Of a stretch of 64,000 bases of DNA, positions 42,212 to 51,080 are shown one piece after another. Both the position numbers and the translations under genes were made by a program. A model generated the notes under the pieces. The model did no database searches, was not told the DNA's origin, and worked only from the letters and a program-made list of their open reading frames with translations. This DNA is from Lonepinella sp042485795 (GTDB taxonomy: Bacteria > Pseudomonadota > Gammaproteobacteria > Enterobacterales > Pasteurellaceae). The stretch lies in contig NZ_CP169368.1 of NCBI RefSeq assembly GCF_042485795.1, forward strand, positions 806,001 to 870,000. The letters are read 5' to 3'. Each line of letters begins with the position of its first letter. Position 1 is the first letter of the stretch.

Positions 42212-42478
42212 ATGAAGATGAGATTACAAGTGAAAAGCTGGGGAAATAGTAAAGCCATTCGACTGCCTAAAGATTTTACCCAGACGATGAATTTAGAAAC
42301 AGGGGATTTTCTTGAATTAGCGAAAATTGATGATCAAACGATAAAATTAGTTGTGGTACCAAATAAATCTAAGCAAAAAAGATTAACCCTAGCTGAACGC
42401 ATTGCGATGACCGCTTTTGACACTTTACCTGTTTGTGCAGAATGGGATTCAATGGAGTCCATCGGGGGAGAGATTTAA
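42212..42478 (+). CDS. mazE: MazE/PemI-like antitoxin
   Basis: An 88-residue AbrB-fold antitoxin. The N-terminal DNA-binding part reads MRLQVKSWGNSKAIRLPKDF, and the C-terminal half ends with acidic and aromatic residues (CAEWDSMESIGGE) that would bind MazF. Translation could start at 42212 or, more probably, at ATG 42218, which is better spaced from AGAGGA. It ends directly at the toxin start with no gap. Confidence 0.88.
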   Translation: MKMRLQVKSWGNSKAIRLPKDFTQTMNLETGDFLELAKIDDQTIKLVVVPNKSKQKRLTLAERIAMTAFDTLPVCAEWDSMESIGGEI

Positions 42479-42835
42479 ATGCCAAGAGCGAGTTTATTTA
42501 AGCGTGGGGATATTATTACGGTGTGTTTAAATCCCGTGATCGGTAAAGAAATACAAGGGGAATATCGCCCCGCATTGGTGTTGAGTAGCAGTGATTTTCA
42601 TCAATTAGGCTTTATGATGATTGCACCGATTACACAAGGAAACGCTGAACTTGCTCGTGAAAATGGATTTGCGGTTACCCTAAGTGGAACAGGTTGCAAA
42701 ACGCAAGGGGTTGTGGTGGCTTATCAAGCTAGGGTGATTGATTTTAGAAACCGGGGAGCAAAGAAAGTTGAAACGGTGCCAGATTATGTCTTATCTGAAG
42801 TGCAAGATATTGTTGAAGCTATTCTAAAAGATTAA
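42479..42835 (+). CDS. mazF: MazF/PemK-like mRNA interferase toxin
   Basis: A 118-residue endoribonuclease of the MazF/PemK/ChpBK family, with the opening FKRGDIITVCLNPVIGKEIQG, the EYRPALVLSS segment and MMIAPIT near residue 50, all typical. It follows the antitoxin with no gap and ends five bases before rbsR, so it sits inside the rbsK-rbsR run. Confidence 0.92.
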   Translation: MPRASLFKRGDIITVCLNPVIGKEIQGEYRPALVLSSSDFHQLGFMMIAPITQGNAELARENGFAVTLSGTGCKTQGVVVAYQARVIDFRNRGAKKVETVPDYVLSEVQDIVEAILKD

Positions 42836-42840
42836 ATATT

Positions 42841-43842
42841 ATGGCAACAATGAAAGACATCGCCCGCATTGCGCAGGTTTCCACATCTACTGTATCATTA
42901 GTCATTAACAACGCCCCTAATGTCAGCGAAGAAATGCGTGTCAAGGTGATGGCAGTGGTGAACCAACTGAATTATACGCCGTCAGCCCTTGCTCGTAGTC
43001 TTAAAATCAAAGAAACTCGTACTATTGGGATGTTAGTCACTACCAGTGACAACCCATTCTTTGCGGAAGTGGTGGCGAATGTGGAGCGTTATTGTAACCG
43101 ATTGAATTATAACCTTATTTTGTGCAATACCGATGATGATCAACAACGCCTAGAAAAAAATATCCAAACACTGATTCAAAAGCAAGTGGACGGTCTGTTG
43201 TTAATGTGTACCGAAAGCCACTTTCAGACCCAACAAGTCAAACCCTTAAATTTAACCTTGCCTTGTGTGATTATGGACTGGTGGCCAACTGAAGTTTGTG
43301 CCGATAAAATCGTTGAAAATTCTGAACTTGGTGGCTATCTTGCCACAAAAACCTTAATTGAACATCATCATCAAAAAATTGGCATTATCACAGGAAGCCT
43401 AAAAAAACCGTTGGCACAAAACCGTTTAAAAGGCTTTAAACAGGCGTTAAGCGAGCATAATTTGCCGATTTACGAGCAGTGGATTATTGAAAGCCATTTT
43501 AATTTTAATGGTGGGATTTGGGGAATGGAGCAGTTACTCAGCCAAAACGAACGTCCAACAGCGGTGTTTTGTTGTAGTGATACCATTGCTCTTGGTGCTT
43601 ATCAAGCCTTGTGGAGAGCTGGGTTATCTGTGCCACAGGATATGTCTATTATTGGTTATGATAATATCGCCCTTGCCCAATATCTTAGCCCACCGCTCAC
43701 CACCATTCATCAGCCAAAAAATCGCTTGGCAGAAATGGCGGTGGATACGCTGTTGCAACGGATAAAAAATGCGGATAAAAATTACCGCACTTTAATGTTG
43801 GAGCCGAATGTCGTTTTGCGAGAATCCGTAGCAATTCCATAG
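42841..43842 (+). CDS. rbsR: LacI-family ribose operon repressor
   Basis: A 333-residue repressor with an N-terminal helix-turn-helix (MKDIARIAQVSTSTVSLVIN) and hinge helix region (about 45-60). The periplasmic-binding-like effector domain (about 60-330) contains VDGLLLMCTES, ETDNS-like and GYDNIALAQYLSPPLTTI segments, closest to RbsR. It is the last gene of the tct-rbsK run. The 30-base palindrome at 37258 is the natural operator candidate. The ribosome site is weak, which may keep the level low or couple translation to mazF. Confidence 0.9.
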   Translation: MATMKDIARIAQVSTSTVSLVINNAPNVSEEMRVKVMAVVNQLNYTPSALARSLKIKETRTIGMLVTTSDNPFFAEVVANVERYCNRLNYNLILCNTDDDQQRLEKNIQTLIQKQVDGLLLMCTESHFQTQQVKPLNLTLPCVIMDWWPTEVCADKIVENSELGGYLATKTLIEHHHQKIGIITGSLKKPLAQNRLKGFKQALSEHNLPIYEQWIIESHFNFNGGIWGMEQLLSQNERPTAVFCCSDTIALGAYQALWRAGLSVPQDMSIIGYDNIALAQYLSPPLTTIHQPKNRLAEMAVDTLLQRIKNADKNYRTLMLEPNVVLRESVAIP

Positions 43843-43860
43843 CAAAAGTGCGGTGATTTT

Positions 43861-46482
43861 TTAAGAAATGTTGTAGCTTGCGGCTAATTCTTCCACGCTA
43901 TCAACCGCTTTATATTCTAAATCGGGATAATCCACTTTCAATGCGGCAAAATTATGTTCTGCGTAAGTGATTTTTAAATCTTCTTCAGAACGTAATTTTG
44001 AACGATCCACCCCAGCCTGAATCCCTTTGCCTGTATTTTTCGTTTCTGCCACAAAATAAATTTTATTTTGTCCTTTAAACACCACCGCCCAGTCAGGATT
44101 GTAATTGCCTAACGGCGTTGGAATTTTAAAACGTTCGGGCAATTTAAAATAAAACTGCACATCATCGCTGCTTTCGCAATGTTGAGCAAAGCGGTATTCG
44201 GTTTGCGAATCCAAGGCAATATAATCATCATAAATTGTCTTAGCGGTATCGCTCACTTTAAAGCTATATTGATTCAGATAAAATTCAAAATCCTTAAACA
44301 GCGTCATTTCATAGGTTTTACCGTTAATACGGTGATATTCCACGCCGTTTGCCATAATTTGTTGCAATGCTTCATTGATTTTTTCAGCGGTTAAATCAAT
44401 AAACCGTTGCGGATTGTGATGTACTTCTTGCAAACGGTCGGATTGTTGCAAAATCTGACAAAGGGTTAAACGCGTTAAGCCTGTTTTCTTTTGCAATTCC
44501 GCTAGTAAATCAGGAATTGCCCATTGGGTTTCAATTTTTATGGGTGAACTATTTCCTTTAAGTTCTCCTGTAATGCCTTGTTGTTCGAACTTTAAGCGAT
44601 TTCTTTGGTTTTTAATTTGGGTTGCACGCACCGTTTCCATTTTTTGAATATTTTCCACCGCACTTTTAATCAATTCCGCTTGTGCAAAATTTACCCGATA
44701 AGTGGTTTGCTGTTTAATCCGCTCCCAAATGGCTTGAAATTCAGGGTGTTGGCTGAAGTCTTTGCGATAGCGAACGGCTTTTTTATCTTCTCGTTTTTTG
44801 ATTTGGCTTTTATCAAACTGCACGCCGCAATCTTGCTCAATTTCCTGTTGTAATTTTGACGCAAAACTGTCATAGCTTTCATTAGCAATCACGGTTAAAA
44901 TATTCTGATTGCGTTCATAGTTTCGTTCACCTTGTTGATTCACAGGCAAACGCAAGCCACGCCCGATTTCCTGCCGTTTTTTCATTTCCGATGCGGTGTC
45001 ATTTAGGGTACAAATTTGAAACACATTCGGATTGTCCCAGCCTTCACGCAACGCCGAATGGGAGAATATAAAACGCAACGGATTATCCAACGATAACAAC
45101 GTTTCTTTATCCCGCATAATCAAGGCATAAGTGTCGTAATCCGCCTGCGTTGTGCCGTTGGTGTCTTTTGCCACGCCTTTTTTATCTTGCGAAAAATAAC
45201 CGTTATGCACGCCTTGAGCGGATTCTTTCGCCAATTCTTGATAAATTTGCTCAAACCATTGATAGAATTTGCCGTTATTACGGTAATTTTCCACTTTATC
45301 AATAAAAAACAGTGACAGCACTTTAATGCCAAGTGGTTTTAATTTTTGCTCTTTTTTCAAATGCTCATCAATAGTACGGCGGATTTGCATTTTTTGAATA
45401 TCGTCTTTTAATGCAGAATGATCTATTCCCACAAAAATTTGCTGACCGTTGGCAAATTCCACCATTTGGTTATCAAAATCCATTCCGCTTAAAATAAAAC
45501 CAGCACGATACATTTCATTTTGTTGCGATAGTTCAAATAAATCTTGATTCGGTTTAACGGTGACGACTTTTTTCTTCATCGCTTTTTTATCGTTAAACAA
45601 TAATTCAATTTTCGCCGACCAGCTTTGTTTGGCAACCTTAATTTCGGTTAAATTTAAATAAGCACCGTTGACATCATTTTCTGCCAGCACGCTATCCACT
45701 TCAATTTGTTTGACCAAACCTAATTGATAGGCTTGCACAGGATTTAGGCTGAAAATTGGGTTATAAGCATTTTTATGCGTAGCAGAATAACGCAAAGTAA
45801 ACAACGGATTCAGGCTTTCAATGGCATTACGGCGAATGTCTGTTTCCATATTTTGCGGTTCGTCAACAATCACAATGGGATTGGTTTGTTGAATATAGCT
45901 AATCGGGGTAACGCCAGTTTCATTTAGGGTATTAATTACGTTGCTGTCTTTGGCAAAGGCATCAATATTGATCACTAAGATTTCAATATGATTGCTGGTG
46001 GCAAAGGTTTTTAAGCGTGAAAGCTGATTGCTTTTATATTCAAATTTCGGATTTACCGCAGGTTTATCAAACAGATTGGCAAAATGAGATTGCGTCATTT
46101 TCAAGGTATGCAACACCCCTTCACGAATTGCCACACTCGGCACCACAATCACAAATTTTTGCCAACCGTATTGACGATTTAATTCAAAAATGGTGCGTAA
46201 ATAAACATAGGTTTTGCCTGTGCCTGTTTCCATTTCCACGGTGAAATGTTTGCCTTGTTCGCTTAATAAAGTGCGGTCAATTTTTTGTGAATTTTGTTGT
46301 ATTTGCAGATTTTGTTGCAACTGTTCATCATCAATTTTCAGATCTAAATTGGCGACAAAACGCACATCATTTTGTTCTTGCAACAAAAATTCGGTCTGCT
46401 GATTGGGCTGTCCGATAAATAAATTGACCGCCGCTTGCACGGCTTGCAATTGATAATTTAGGTTTTCAAATTGAATTTCCAT
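43861..46482 (-). CDS. res: Type III restriction endonuclease subunit Res
   Basis: An 873-residue helicase-nuclease. The superfamily 2 helicase core (about 60-560) has Walker A ETGTGKTYVYL near 84, the DEAD-like box VDEPQNM near 200, SATHKNAYNP, and the arginine-finger motif QEIGRGLRLPV near 504. The C-terminal endonuclease domain has the PD-(D/E)xK-type core NYNPDWAVVFKG... then AETKNTGKG near 820. It acts only with Mod. It follows mod by nine bases and appears intact. Three uptake signals lie in res and mod, so the system has been in this lineage for some time. Confidence 0.95.
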   Translation of the reverse strand: MEIQFENLNYQLQAVQAAVNLFIGQPNQQTEFLLQEQNDVRFVANLDLKIDDEQLQQNLQIQQNSQKIDRTLLSEQGKHFTVEMETGTGKTYVYLRTIFELNRQYGWQKFVIVVPSVAIREGVLHTLKMTQSHFANLFDKPAVNPKFEYKSNQLSRLKTFATSNHIEILVINIDAFAKDSNVINTLNETGVTPISYIQQTNPIVIVDEPQNMETDIRRNAIESLNPLFTLRYSATHKNAYNPIFSLNPVQAYQLGLVKQIEVDSVLAENDVNGAYLNLTEIKVAKQSWSAKIELLFNDKKAMKKKVVTVKPNQDLFELSQQNEMYRAGFILSGMDFDNQMVEFANGQQIFVGIDHSALKDDIQKMQIRRTIDEHLKKEQKLKPLGIKVLSLFFIDKVENYRNNGKFYQWFEQIYQELAKESAQGVHNGYFSQDKKGVAKDTNGTTQADYDTYALIMRDKETLLSLDNPLRFIFSHSALREGWDNPNVFQICTLNDTASEMKKRQEIGRGLRLPVNQQGERNYERNQNILTVIANESYDSFASKLQQEIEQDCGVQFDKSQIKKREDKKAVRYRKDFSQHPEFQAIWERIKQQTTYRVNFAQAELIKSAVENIQKMETVRATQIKNQRNRLKFEQQGITGELKGNSSPIKIETQWAIPDLLAELQKKTGLTRLTLCQILQQSDRLQEVHHNPQRFIDLTAEKINEALQQIMANGVEYHRINGKTYEMTLFKDFEFYLNQYSFKVSDTAKTIYDDYIALDSQTEYRFAQHCESSDDVQFYFKLPERFKIPTPLGNYNPDWAVVFKGQNKIYFVAETKNTGKGIQAGVDRSKLRSEEDLKITYAEHNFAALKVDYPDLEYKAVDSVEELAASYNIS

Positions 46483-46491
46483 TATCGCCCC

Positions 46492-48481
46492 CTAAATCAC
46501 CAAAAATTGAATATGGTGATCGGCAAATTGCAATTCGGTATTTTTCTTTAAGGCATCATTGCCATTAAACAGGCGATCTAACATCACCACTTTCAGCGGT
46601 TGTTGCTCAATAATCTGATTAAACAAGGCTTCGTTGGCTTCGCTTAATAAAATGGCATAGCGTTTGCCGTTTTCATCTTCCAGCCAAAAAACGTGATTTT
46701 CTGACCGCACTTTTACGCTTAATTTCAAGCCTAAGCGTAATAAAATTTCATATAACATTGCTTGCGGTTCGGCGAAATCCGCCACAGGGTCAATAAAAAA
46801 TTCTAACTGTTGTGCTAAATTTTCCATATTTGGTGATTGCCATTGTTTAAAATGGCTGTCGGTCAGTTTAAAGACTTTAAAGCCTGTATCCAATGGATTA
46901 TCGGGGTTATTTTCCGCAATTTGTTTTCCCGCACGACGGATACGTTCTTTGCTGATTTCGGCGATATTTGTTGGTAAATTATTTTCTCTACAAAATTTTA
47001 TAGCGGTTTCAATTATCTTTTTAGCTTTTGCAGATGTTGCATTTTCTATTTTTAATTCTTCTGGCAGTTGTACGCAAATAAAATGGCGGTTACCGTTATC
47101 TTCGGAATTGAGTTGCATCACTGCGTGAGCAGTAGTGGCAGAACCTGCGAAGAAATCAAGGACTAAATCATTATCTGTTACCACAAAATTTATAAGATAC
47201 TTTAATAATGAAATTGGCTTAGGGTAATCAAAAACCTCTGCACCTAAAAGTTTTTCCAACTCACTAGATGCACTTTCATTAGTTCCAACTCCTTGTTCTT
47301 TTTTATCTATAACAGGCGTTATGTATTTTTCTTTTATAAAATTGGTTGGTCTCTTATAACCGCTTTCATCTCGTATAAAACGGATAGATAGTTGCTCTGT
47401 TTTTATAATAAATGTTGTTCCGTTTTTGATTTCATTATTTAAAAAATCTTGAGTCCATTTAAATTCTCCTTTTAATCTGAAATCACGATCAGAAAAACCA
47501 TTTTCAATATAGATTTCATCTAATAATTCAACTTTATCTAATAAATAAGGTGAGTATTTCCCATTAGGAAATTTATCACTGTTAAAACGAACTATCTCTT
47601 TCGGGAAAATAAGTTCTCTTTGACTGTTTCCTGAGTTAAGTAAAGGTTGGTCTCCACCAGATAAATTTTCACCATTATATTTGGTAGGATTTCTGTTTTT
47701 TTCATAGCAAAATATAAATTCGTTGGTTTTTCTTGATTTAGTAGATAAACTAGGTGGTGTTGATGTTTTTACCCAAGAGAATTTTTCAACAAAATTCTCT
47801 TCCCCAAACACTTCATCACAAAGTAATTTCAGTTGAGCCTGTTCATTATCATCAATGGAAATAAAAATCACGCCGTCATCTTTCAGCAAATTTTTCGCCA
47901 AATGCAAACGGGGCAACATCATATTCAGCCAGTTGCTGTGATAATGCCCGTTTTCCTTGCTGTTACGCACAAAGGCTTTTTTCAGCAAGCCATTTTCGTC
48001 TTTCTCGCCGCTTTGTTGCTGATAATCATCAAGACGGCTGGCGAAATTATCGTGATAGACAAAATCATTGCCCGTGTTGTAAGGCGGATCGATGTAGATC
48101 ATCTTTACGCTGTTAAAGTAGGATTTTTGCAGGATTTTCAGCACGTCCAGATTTTCGCCTTCAATAAAAATATTGTCGGAATGGTCAAAATCCACACTTT
48201 CTTGCGGGCAAGGCGTAAGTGTTTTTAGGCTTGGGGTTTGTAAAGTTTGATAGGCTTCCGATTTGCCTGCCCAGTTGAGCATATAGCGATCGGGTGTGGT
48301 GGAAATTTGCTCGGAGAAAAGGGCTTTGAACTTGTCAAAGTCAATCTCATTTTCGCAAAAAATTTCGGGTAAAAGTGATTTAAGTTGTTGTAATCGGGTT
48401 AGATTAAAAGCAAAATCTTGCCGATCCGATCCGATCCGATCCGATCCGATCCGATCCTTGACGATTATTGGGTTGTTGCAT
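46492..48481 (-). CDS. mod: Type III DNA methyltransferase Mod, phase-variable, out of frame (OFF) here
   Basis: Adenine-N6 methyltransferase that gives the type III system its recognition specificity. The probable start is ATG 48481, 11 bases after the yafQ stop, with AGGAAA before it. From there seven copies of a 5-base repeat are read, and the frame stops after 25 residues (stop 48404-48406). The main frame enters directly after the repeat (QDFAFNLTRLQQL...) and stays open to 46492. One more repeat (8) or two fewer (5) would join them to give 664 residues with eight repeats. In that numbering DPPY is at 133-136, a variable target domain lies near 230-435, and FAGSATTAHAV follows, the beta-class order. 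An internal ATG at 48282 could give a 596-residue protein lacking the N-terminus. Confidence 0.9.
48421..48457 (-). repeat. Simple-sequence repeat controlling mod (7 x 5 bases)
   Basis: Seven perfect tandem copies of CCGAT (plus-strand reading; ATCGG on the coding strand) plus two further bases. The tract starts 8 codons after the mod ATG. Because five is not a multiple of three, gain or loss of a unit by slipped-strand mispairing changes the frame. In the current number the upstream ATG is out of frame with mod; no other in-frame standard start exists between the upstream in-frame TAG and the repeat. Confidence 0.95.
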
Positions 48482-48492
48482 TTTGAAATTTC

Positions 48493-48768
48493 CTATTTAA
48501 AAAGCTGAGAATGTGATCCTAAACGGTATAATTTAATGAGCTTATTTTCTGTATCTCGTTGATAAATTAGTAATAAATCGGGTCTTCTGTGACATTCCAA
48601 ATAACCGACATAATTGCCAATTAAAGGGTGTTCTTTATACTCAGGGGGAAGTGGCTCACCTGTGATTAATAAATCTAAAACGGTGCTGATGACCTGTTGA
48701 GCTTTTTTATCGTATTGATAGCGTTTTGCATCTTTTTTAAATTGATTATGCACCAAAAGTTGAAACAT
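48493..48768 (-). CDS. yafQ: YafQ-family mRNA interferase toxin
   Basis: A 91-residue RelE-superfamily toxin that cuts mRNA on the ribosome. The pattern is FKKDAKRYQYDKKAQQVI near the N-terminus, then LPPEYKEHPLIGNYVGYLECHRRPDLLLIYQ with the conserved His and Arg residues of YafQ. It begins one base after the dinJ stop and ends 11 bases before the mod start, so dinJ, yafQ, mod and res can form one transcript. Confidence 0.95.
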   Translation of the reverse strand: MFQLLVHNQFKKDAKRYQYDKKAQQVISTVLDLLITGEPLPPEYKEHPLIGNYVGYLECHRRPDLLLIYQRDTENKLIKLYRLGSHSQLFK

Positions 48769-48769
48769 A

Positions 48770-49024
48770 TTACCAACCTAAATCTTGTTTTAATTGTTCA
48801 ACTGACTGATATTTCTGGCAATTTATGTTATTTTCTAATTCATAAATGGCTTGTAAGGTTTGACTGTTAGGTTGTGCGAGTTCCGCAGGCAATTCGGCTT
48901 TTACCGCTAAATGTTGCATTAACATACGGATAGCACTGGAAAGATCTAACCCCATTTTTTGCAAATTAAGTTGTGCAGCGGTTTTTAAGGATTGATCCAC
49001 TCGGATGGTGATGCTACTGTCCAT
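48770..49024 (-). CDS. dinJ: DinJ-family antitoxin
   Basis: An 84-residue ribbon-helix-helix antitoxin (MDSSITIRVDQSLKTAAQ, then LGLDLSSAIRMLMQ-like helix) with a C-terminal half (QPNSQTLQAIYELEN) that masks YafQ. The start at 49024 was preferred over the extension to 49060 because it gives the normal DinJ N-terminus. The 160 bases upstream, shared with divergent rsuA, should contain its autoregulated promoter, which would also drive mod-res. Confidence 0.93.
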   Translation of the reverse strand: MDSSITIRVDQSLKTAAQLNLQKMGLDLSSAIRMLMQHLAVKAELPAELAQPNSQTLQAIYELENNINCQKYQSVEQLKQDLGW

Positions 49025-49186
49025 TTTTAGATTCCTGTAATAACAAAAATGTAATGACATTATAGTTTATTAAAGTGATAAAGAAAAGTAAAAATGCAAG
49101 GATGACAAGTCTCTTCCCTTTTTCTTATTAGCCTTTTTCTACTGAGAATAGTACAATGACCCGATTAGAAAAATTATGGAAGCATT

Positions 49187-49888
49187 ATGAGATTAGATAA
49201 ATTCTTGAGCGAACAAACAGGTTTAACCCGTTCGCAAGCCAGCAAAGCATTAAAACAAAGTGCGGTGCAAATTAACGGAGAAATTGAGAAAAGTGGGGCG
49301 AGAAAAGTGTCTTCACAAGATGAGATTTTGTTTGAGGGCGAACGTCTTGAATGGTTGGAGGGCAATCAGTATTTTATGCTGCATAAACCACAAGGCGTGG
49401 TCTGTTCTAATGATGATGGCGACTATCCTACCATTTATCAATTTTTTGATTATCCATTGGCGGGTAAATTACATAGTGCAGGGCGGTTGGATGTGGATAC
49501 CACGGGGTTGGTGCTGTTGACCGATGATGGGCAATGGTCGCATCGGATTACTTCGCCAAAACATCATTGTGAGAAAACTTATTTAGTGACGTTAGCGGAT
49601 CCCGTGGAAGCCAATTATCAGCAAGCCTGTGAACAAGGGATTTTATTGCGTGGTGAAAAAGAGCCGACCAAACCAGCGAAATTAGAAATTTTAGACGATT
49701 ACAACGTAAATTTAACCATTTCAGAAGGGCGTTATCATCAGGTGAAACGGATGTTTGCGGCGTTAGGTAATAAAGTTGTCGGTTTACACCGTTGGCGAGT
49801 GGGCGATGTGATATTAGATGAAAGCCTTGATGAGGGTGAATATCGTGCCTTAACGGCGGAAGAAATTTCAGGAGTGATAAATGAGTAA
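49187..49888 (+). CDS. rsuA: 16S rRNA pseudouridine(516) synthase
   Basis: A 233-residue enzyme that makes pseudouridine 516 in 16S rRNA. An N-terminal S4 RNA-binding domain (MRLDKFLSEQTGLTRSQA) is followed by the catalytic domain with the Asp motif AGRLDVDTTGL near 101 and EGRYHQVKRMF near 181. It overlaps bcr by eight bases; the same rsuA-bcr pair is found in H. influenzae. Confidence 0.95.
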   Translation: MRLDKFLSEQTGLTRSQASKALKQSAVQINGEIEKSGARKVSSQDEILFEGERLEWLEGNQYFMLHKPQGVVCSNDDGDYPTIYQFFDYPLAGKLHSAGRLDVDTTGLVLLTDDGQWSHRITSPKHHCEKTYLVTLADPVEANYQQACEQGILLRGEKEPTKPAKLEILDDYNVNLTISEGRYHQVKRMFAALGNKVVGLHRWRVGDVILDESLDEGEYRALTAEEISGVINE

Positions 49889-51080
49889 AATATATAAACC
49901 CAGTGTGTTTTTTACCTTAACTTTGGGTATTTTATCAATGTTGCCACCTTTGGGTATTGATATGTATTTACCAGCGTTTTTGAATATCGCCCAAGATCTA
50001 AAGGTGGATGCCGAGCAAGTGCCTTATACCTTGACCCTGTTTACTTTTGGCATGGCGATTGGTCAGTTATTTTGGGGACCAATCGGGGATAGCTATGGAC
50101 GTAAGCCGAGTATTTTAGTGGGCATTATTATCGGGGCGATTTCTGCCTTTGCCTTAACTGCGGTGGATTCTATACAACATTTCACCGCACTTCGTTTTGT
50201 ACAAGGCTTTTTCGGAGCGGCTCCCGTGGTGTTAGTCGGGGCGTTATTGCGAGATCTGTTTGATAAAAATGATTTGTCGAAAATGATGTCGATGATTATG
50301 TTAATCGTCATGGTAGCACCTTTAATTGCTCCGATTTTAGGGGGCTATATTGTTACCTATTTTAATTGGCGTATGATTTTCTATATCATTGCTTTTGCTG
50401 GATTTTTAAGTGTGCTACTGGTGTTTTTTCTGGTACCCGAAACCCACAAAAAAGAAAATCGTGTACCATTACGTTTAAATATTATCGCACGTAATTTTGC
50501 TACCATTTGGAAGCAAAAAGAAGTGTTGGGTTATATGATTTCATCTGGCTTTGGTTTTGGTGGTATGTTTGTGTTCTTAACCCTTGGCTCCATTGTTTAT
50601 ATTGATTTATACGGTGTGTCGGTGGAAAACTTTGGTTATTTCTTTATGCTAAATATTGGCGTGATGACGATCGGATCTTTTCTGAATGGACGTTTTGTAC
50701 ATAAATGGGGTGCAGAGAAATTATTACAAGGCGGCTTGCTGGTACAATTTATCGCAGGTATGTGGCTAATTTTAGTGGCTGTGTTTGATCTTGGTTTTTG
50801 GTCAATGGCGATTGGTGTCGCAGTTTTTGTTGGGCAAAATGCCTTGATTTCATCTAATTCCATGGCATCTATTTTAGGTAAATTTCCTAACATGGCAGGC
50901 ACGGCAAACTCCATTGCAGGGACGGTGCGTTTTGGCTTAGGGGCGATAATCGGTTCCTTAGTGGCTTTATTGAAATTAGAAAGTGCTAAACCGATGTTAT
51001 TTTCCATGGCAGCTTGCGTGATTGTGGCGGTATTAACCTATTATTTGTTAACTTATAGAACCTTACAAGGTCGTAAATAA
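49881..51080 (+). CDS. bcr: Bcr/CflA-family multidrug efflux transporter
   Basis: A 399-residue major facilitator protein with 12 helices (DHA1 group). The motif A loop GPIGDSYGRKPSIL near residue 66 and the opening LGIDMYLPAF are typical for Bcr/CflA, which export bicyclomycin, chloramphenicol and similar drugs by proton antiport. Translation is likely coupled to rsuA through the overlap, and to the next small gene by a TAATG junction. Confidence 0.93.
   Translation: MSKIYKPSVFFTLTLGILSMLPPLGIDMYLPAFLNIAQDLKVDAEQVPYTLTLFTFGMAIGQLFWGPIGDSYGRKPSILVGIIIGAISAFALTAVDSIQHFTALRFVQGFFGAAPVVLVGALLRDLFDKNDLSKMMSMIMLIVMVAPLIAPILGGYIVTYFNWRMIFYIIAFAGFLSVLLVFFLVPETHKKENRVPLRLNIIARNFATIWKQKEVLGYMISSGFGFGGMFVFLTLGSIVYIDLYGVSVENFGYFFMLNIGVMTIGSFLNGRFVHKWGAEKLLQGGLLVQFIAGMWLILVAVFDLGFWSMAIGVAVFVGQNALISSNSMASILGKFPNMAGTANSIAGTVRFGLGAIIGSLVALLKLESAKPMLFSMAACVIVAVLTYYLLTYRTLQGRK

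Noticed and set aside
47833..48228. 131-codon plus-strand frame inside mod
   Set aside because: Antisense to the conserved DPPY part of mod; no independent support.
48282..48282. ATG 48282 as the normal start of mod
   Set aside because: The same frame continues upstream with a typical Mod N-terminus up to the repeat, and a good ribosome site is at ATG 48481. Kept only as a possible internal start.
48421..48457. The 5-base tandem repeat as a CRISPR or other array
   Set aside because: Units are adjacent without spacers and lie inside the mod coding start; this is a slippage repeat.
50636..51007. 123-codon open frame antisense to bcr
   Set aside because: Antisense shadow of a membrane protein gene, with no start signal.
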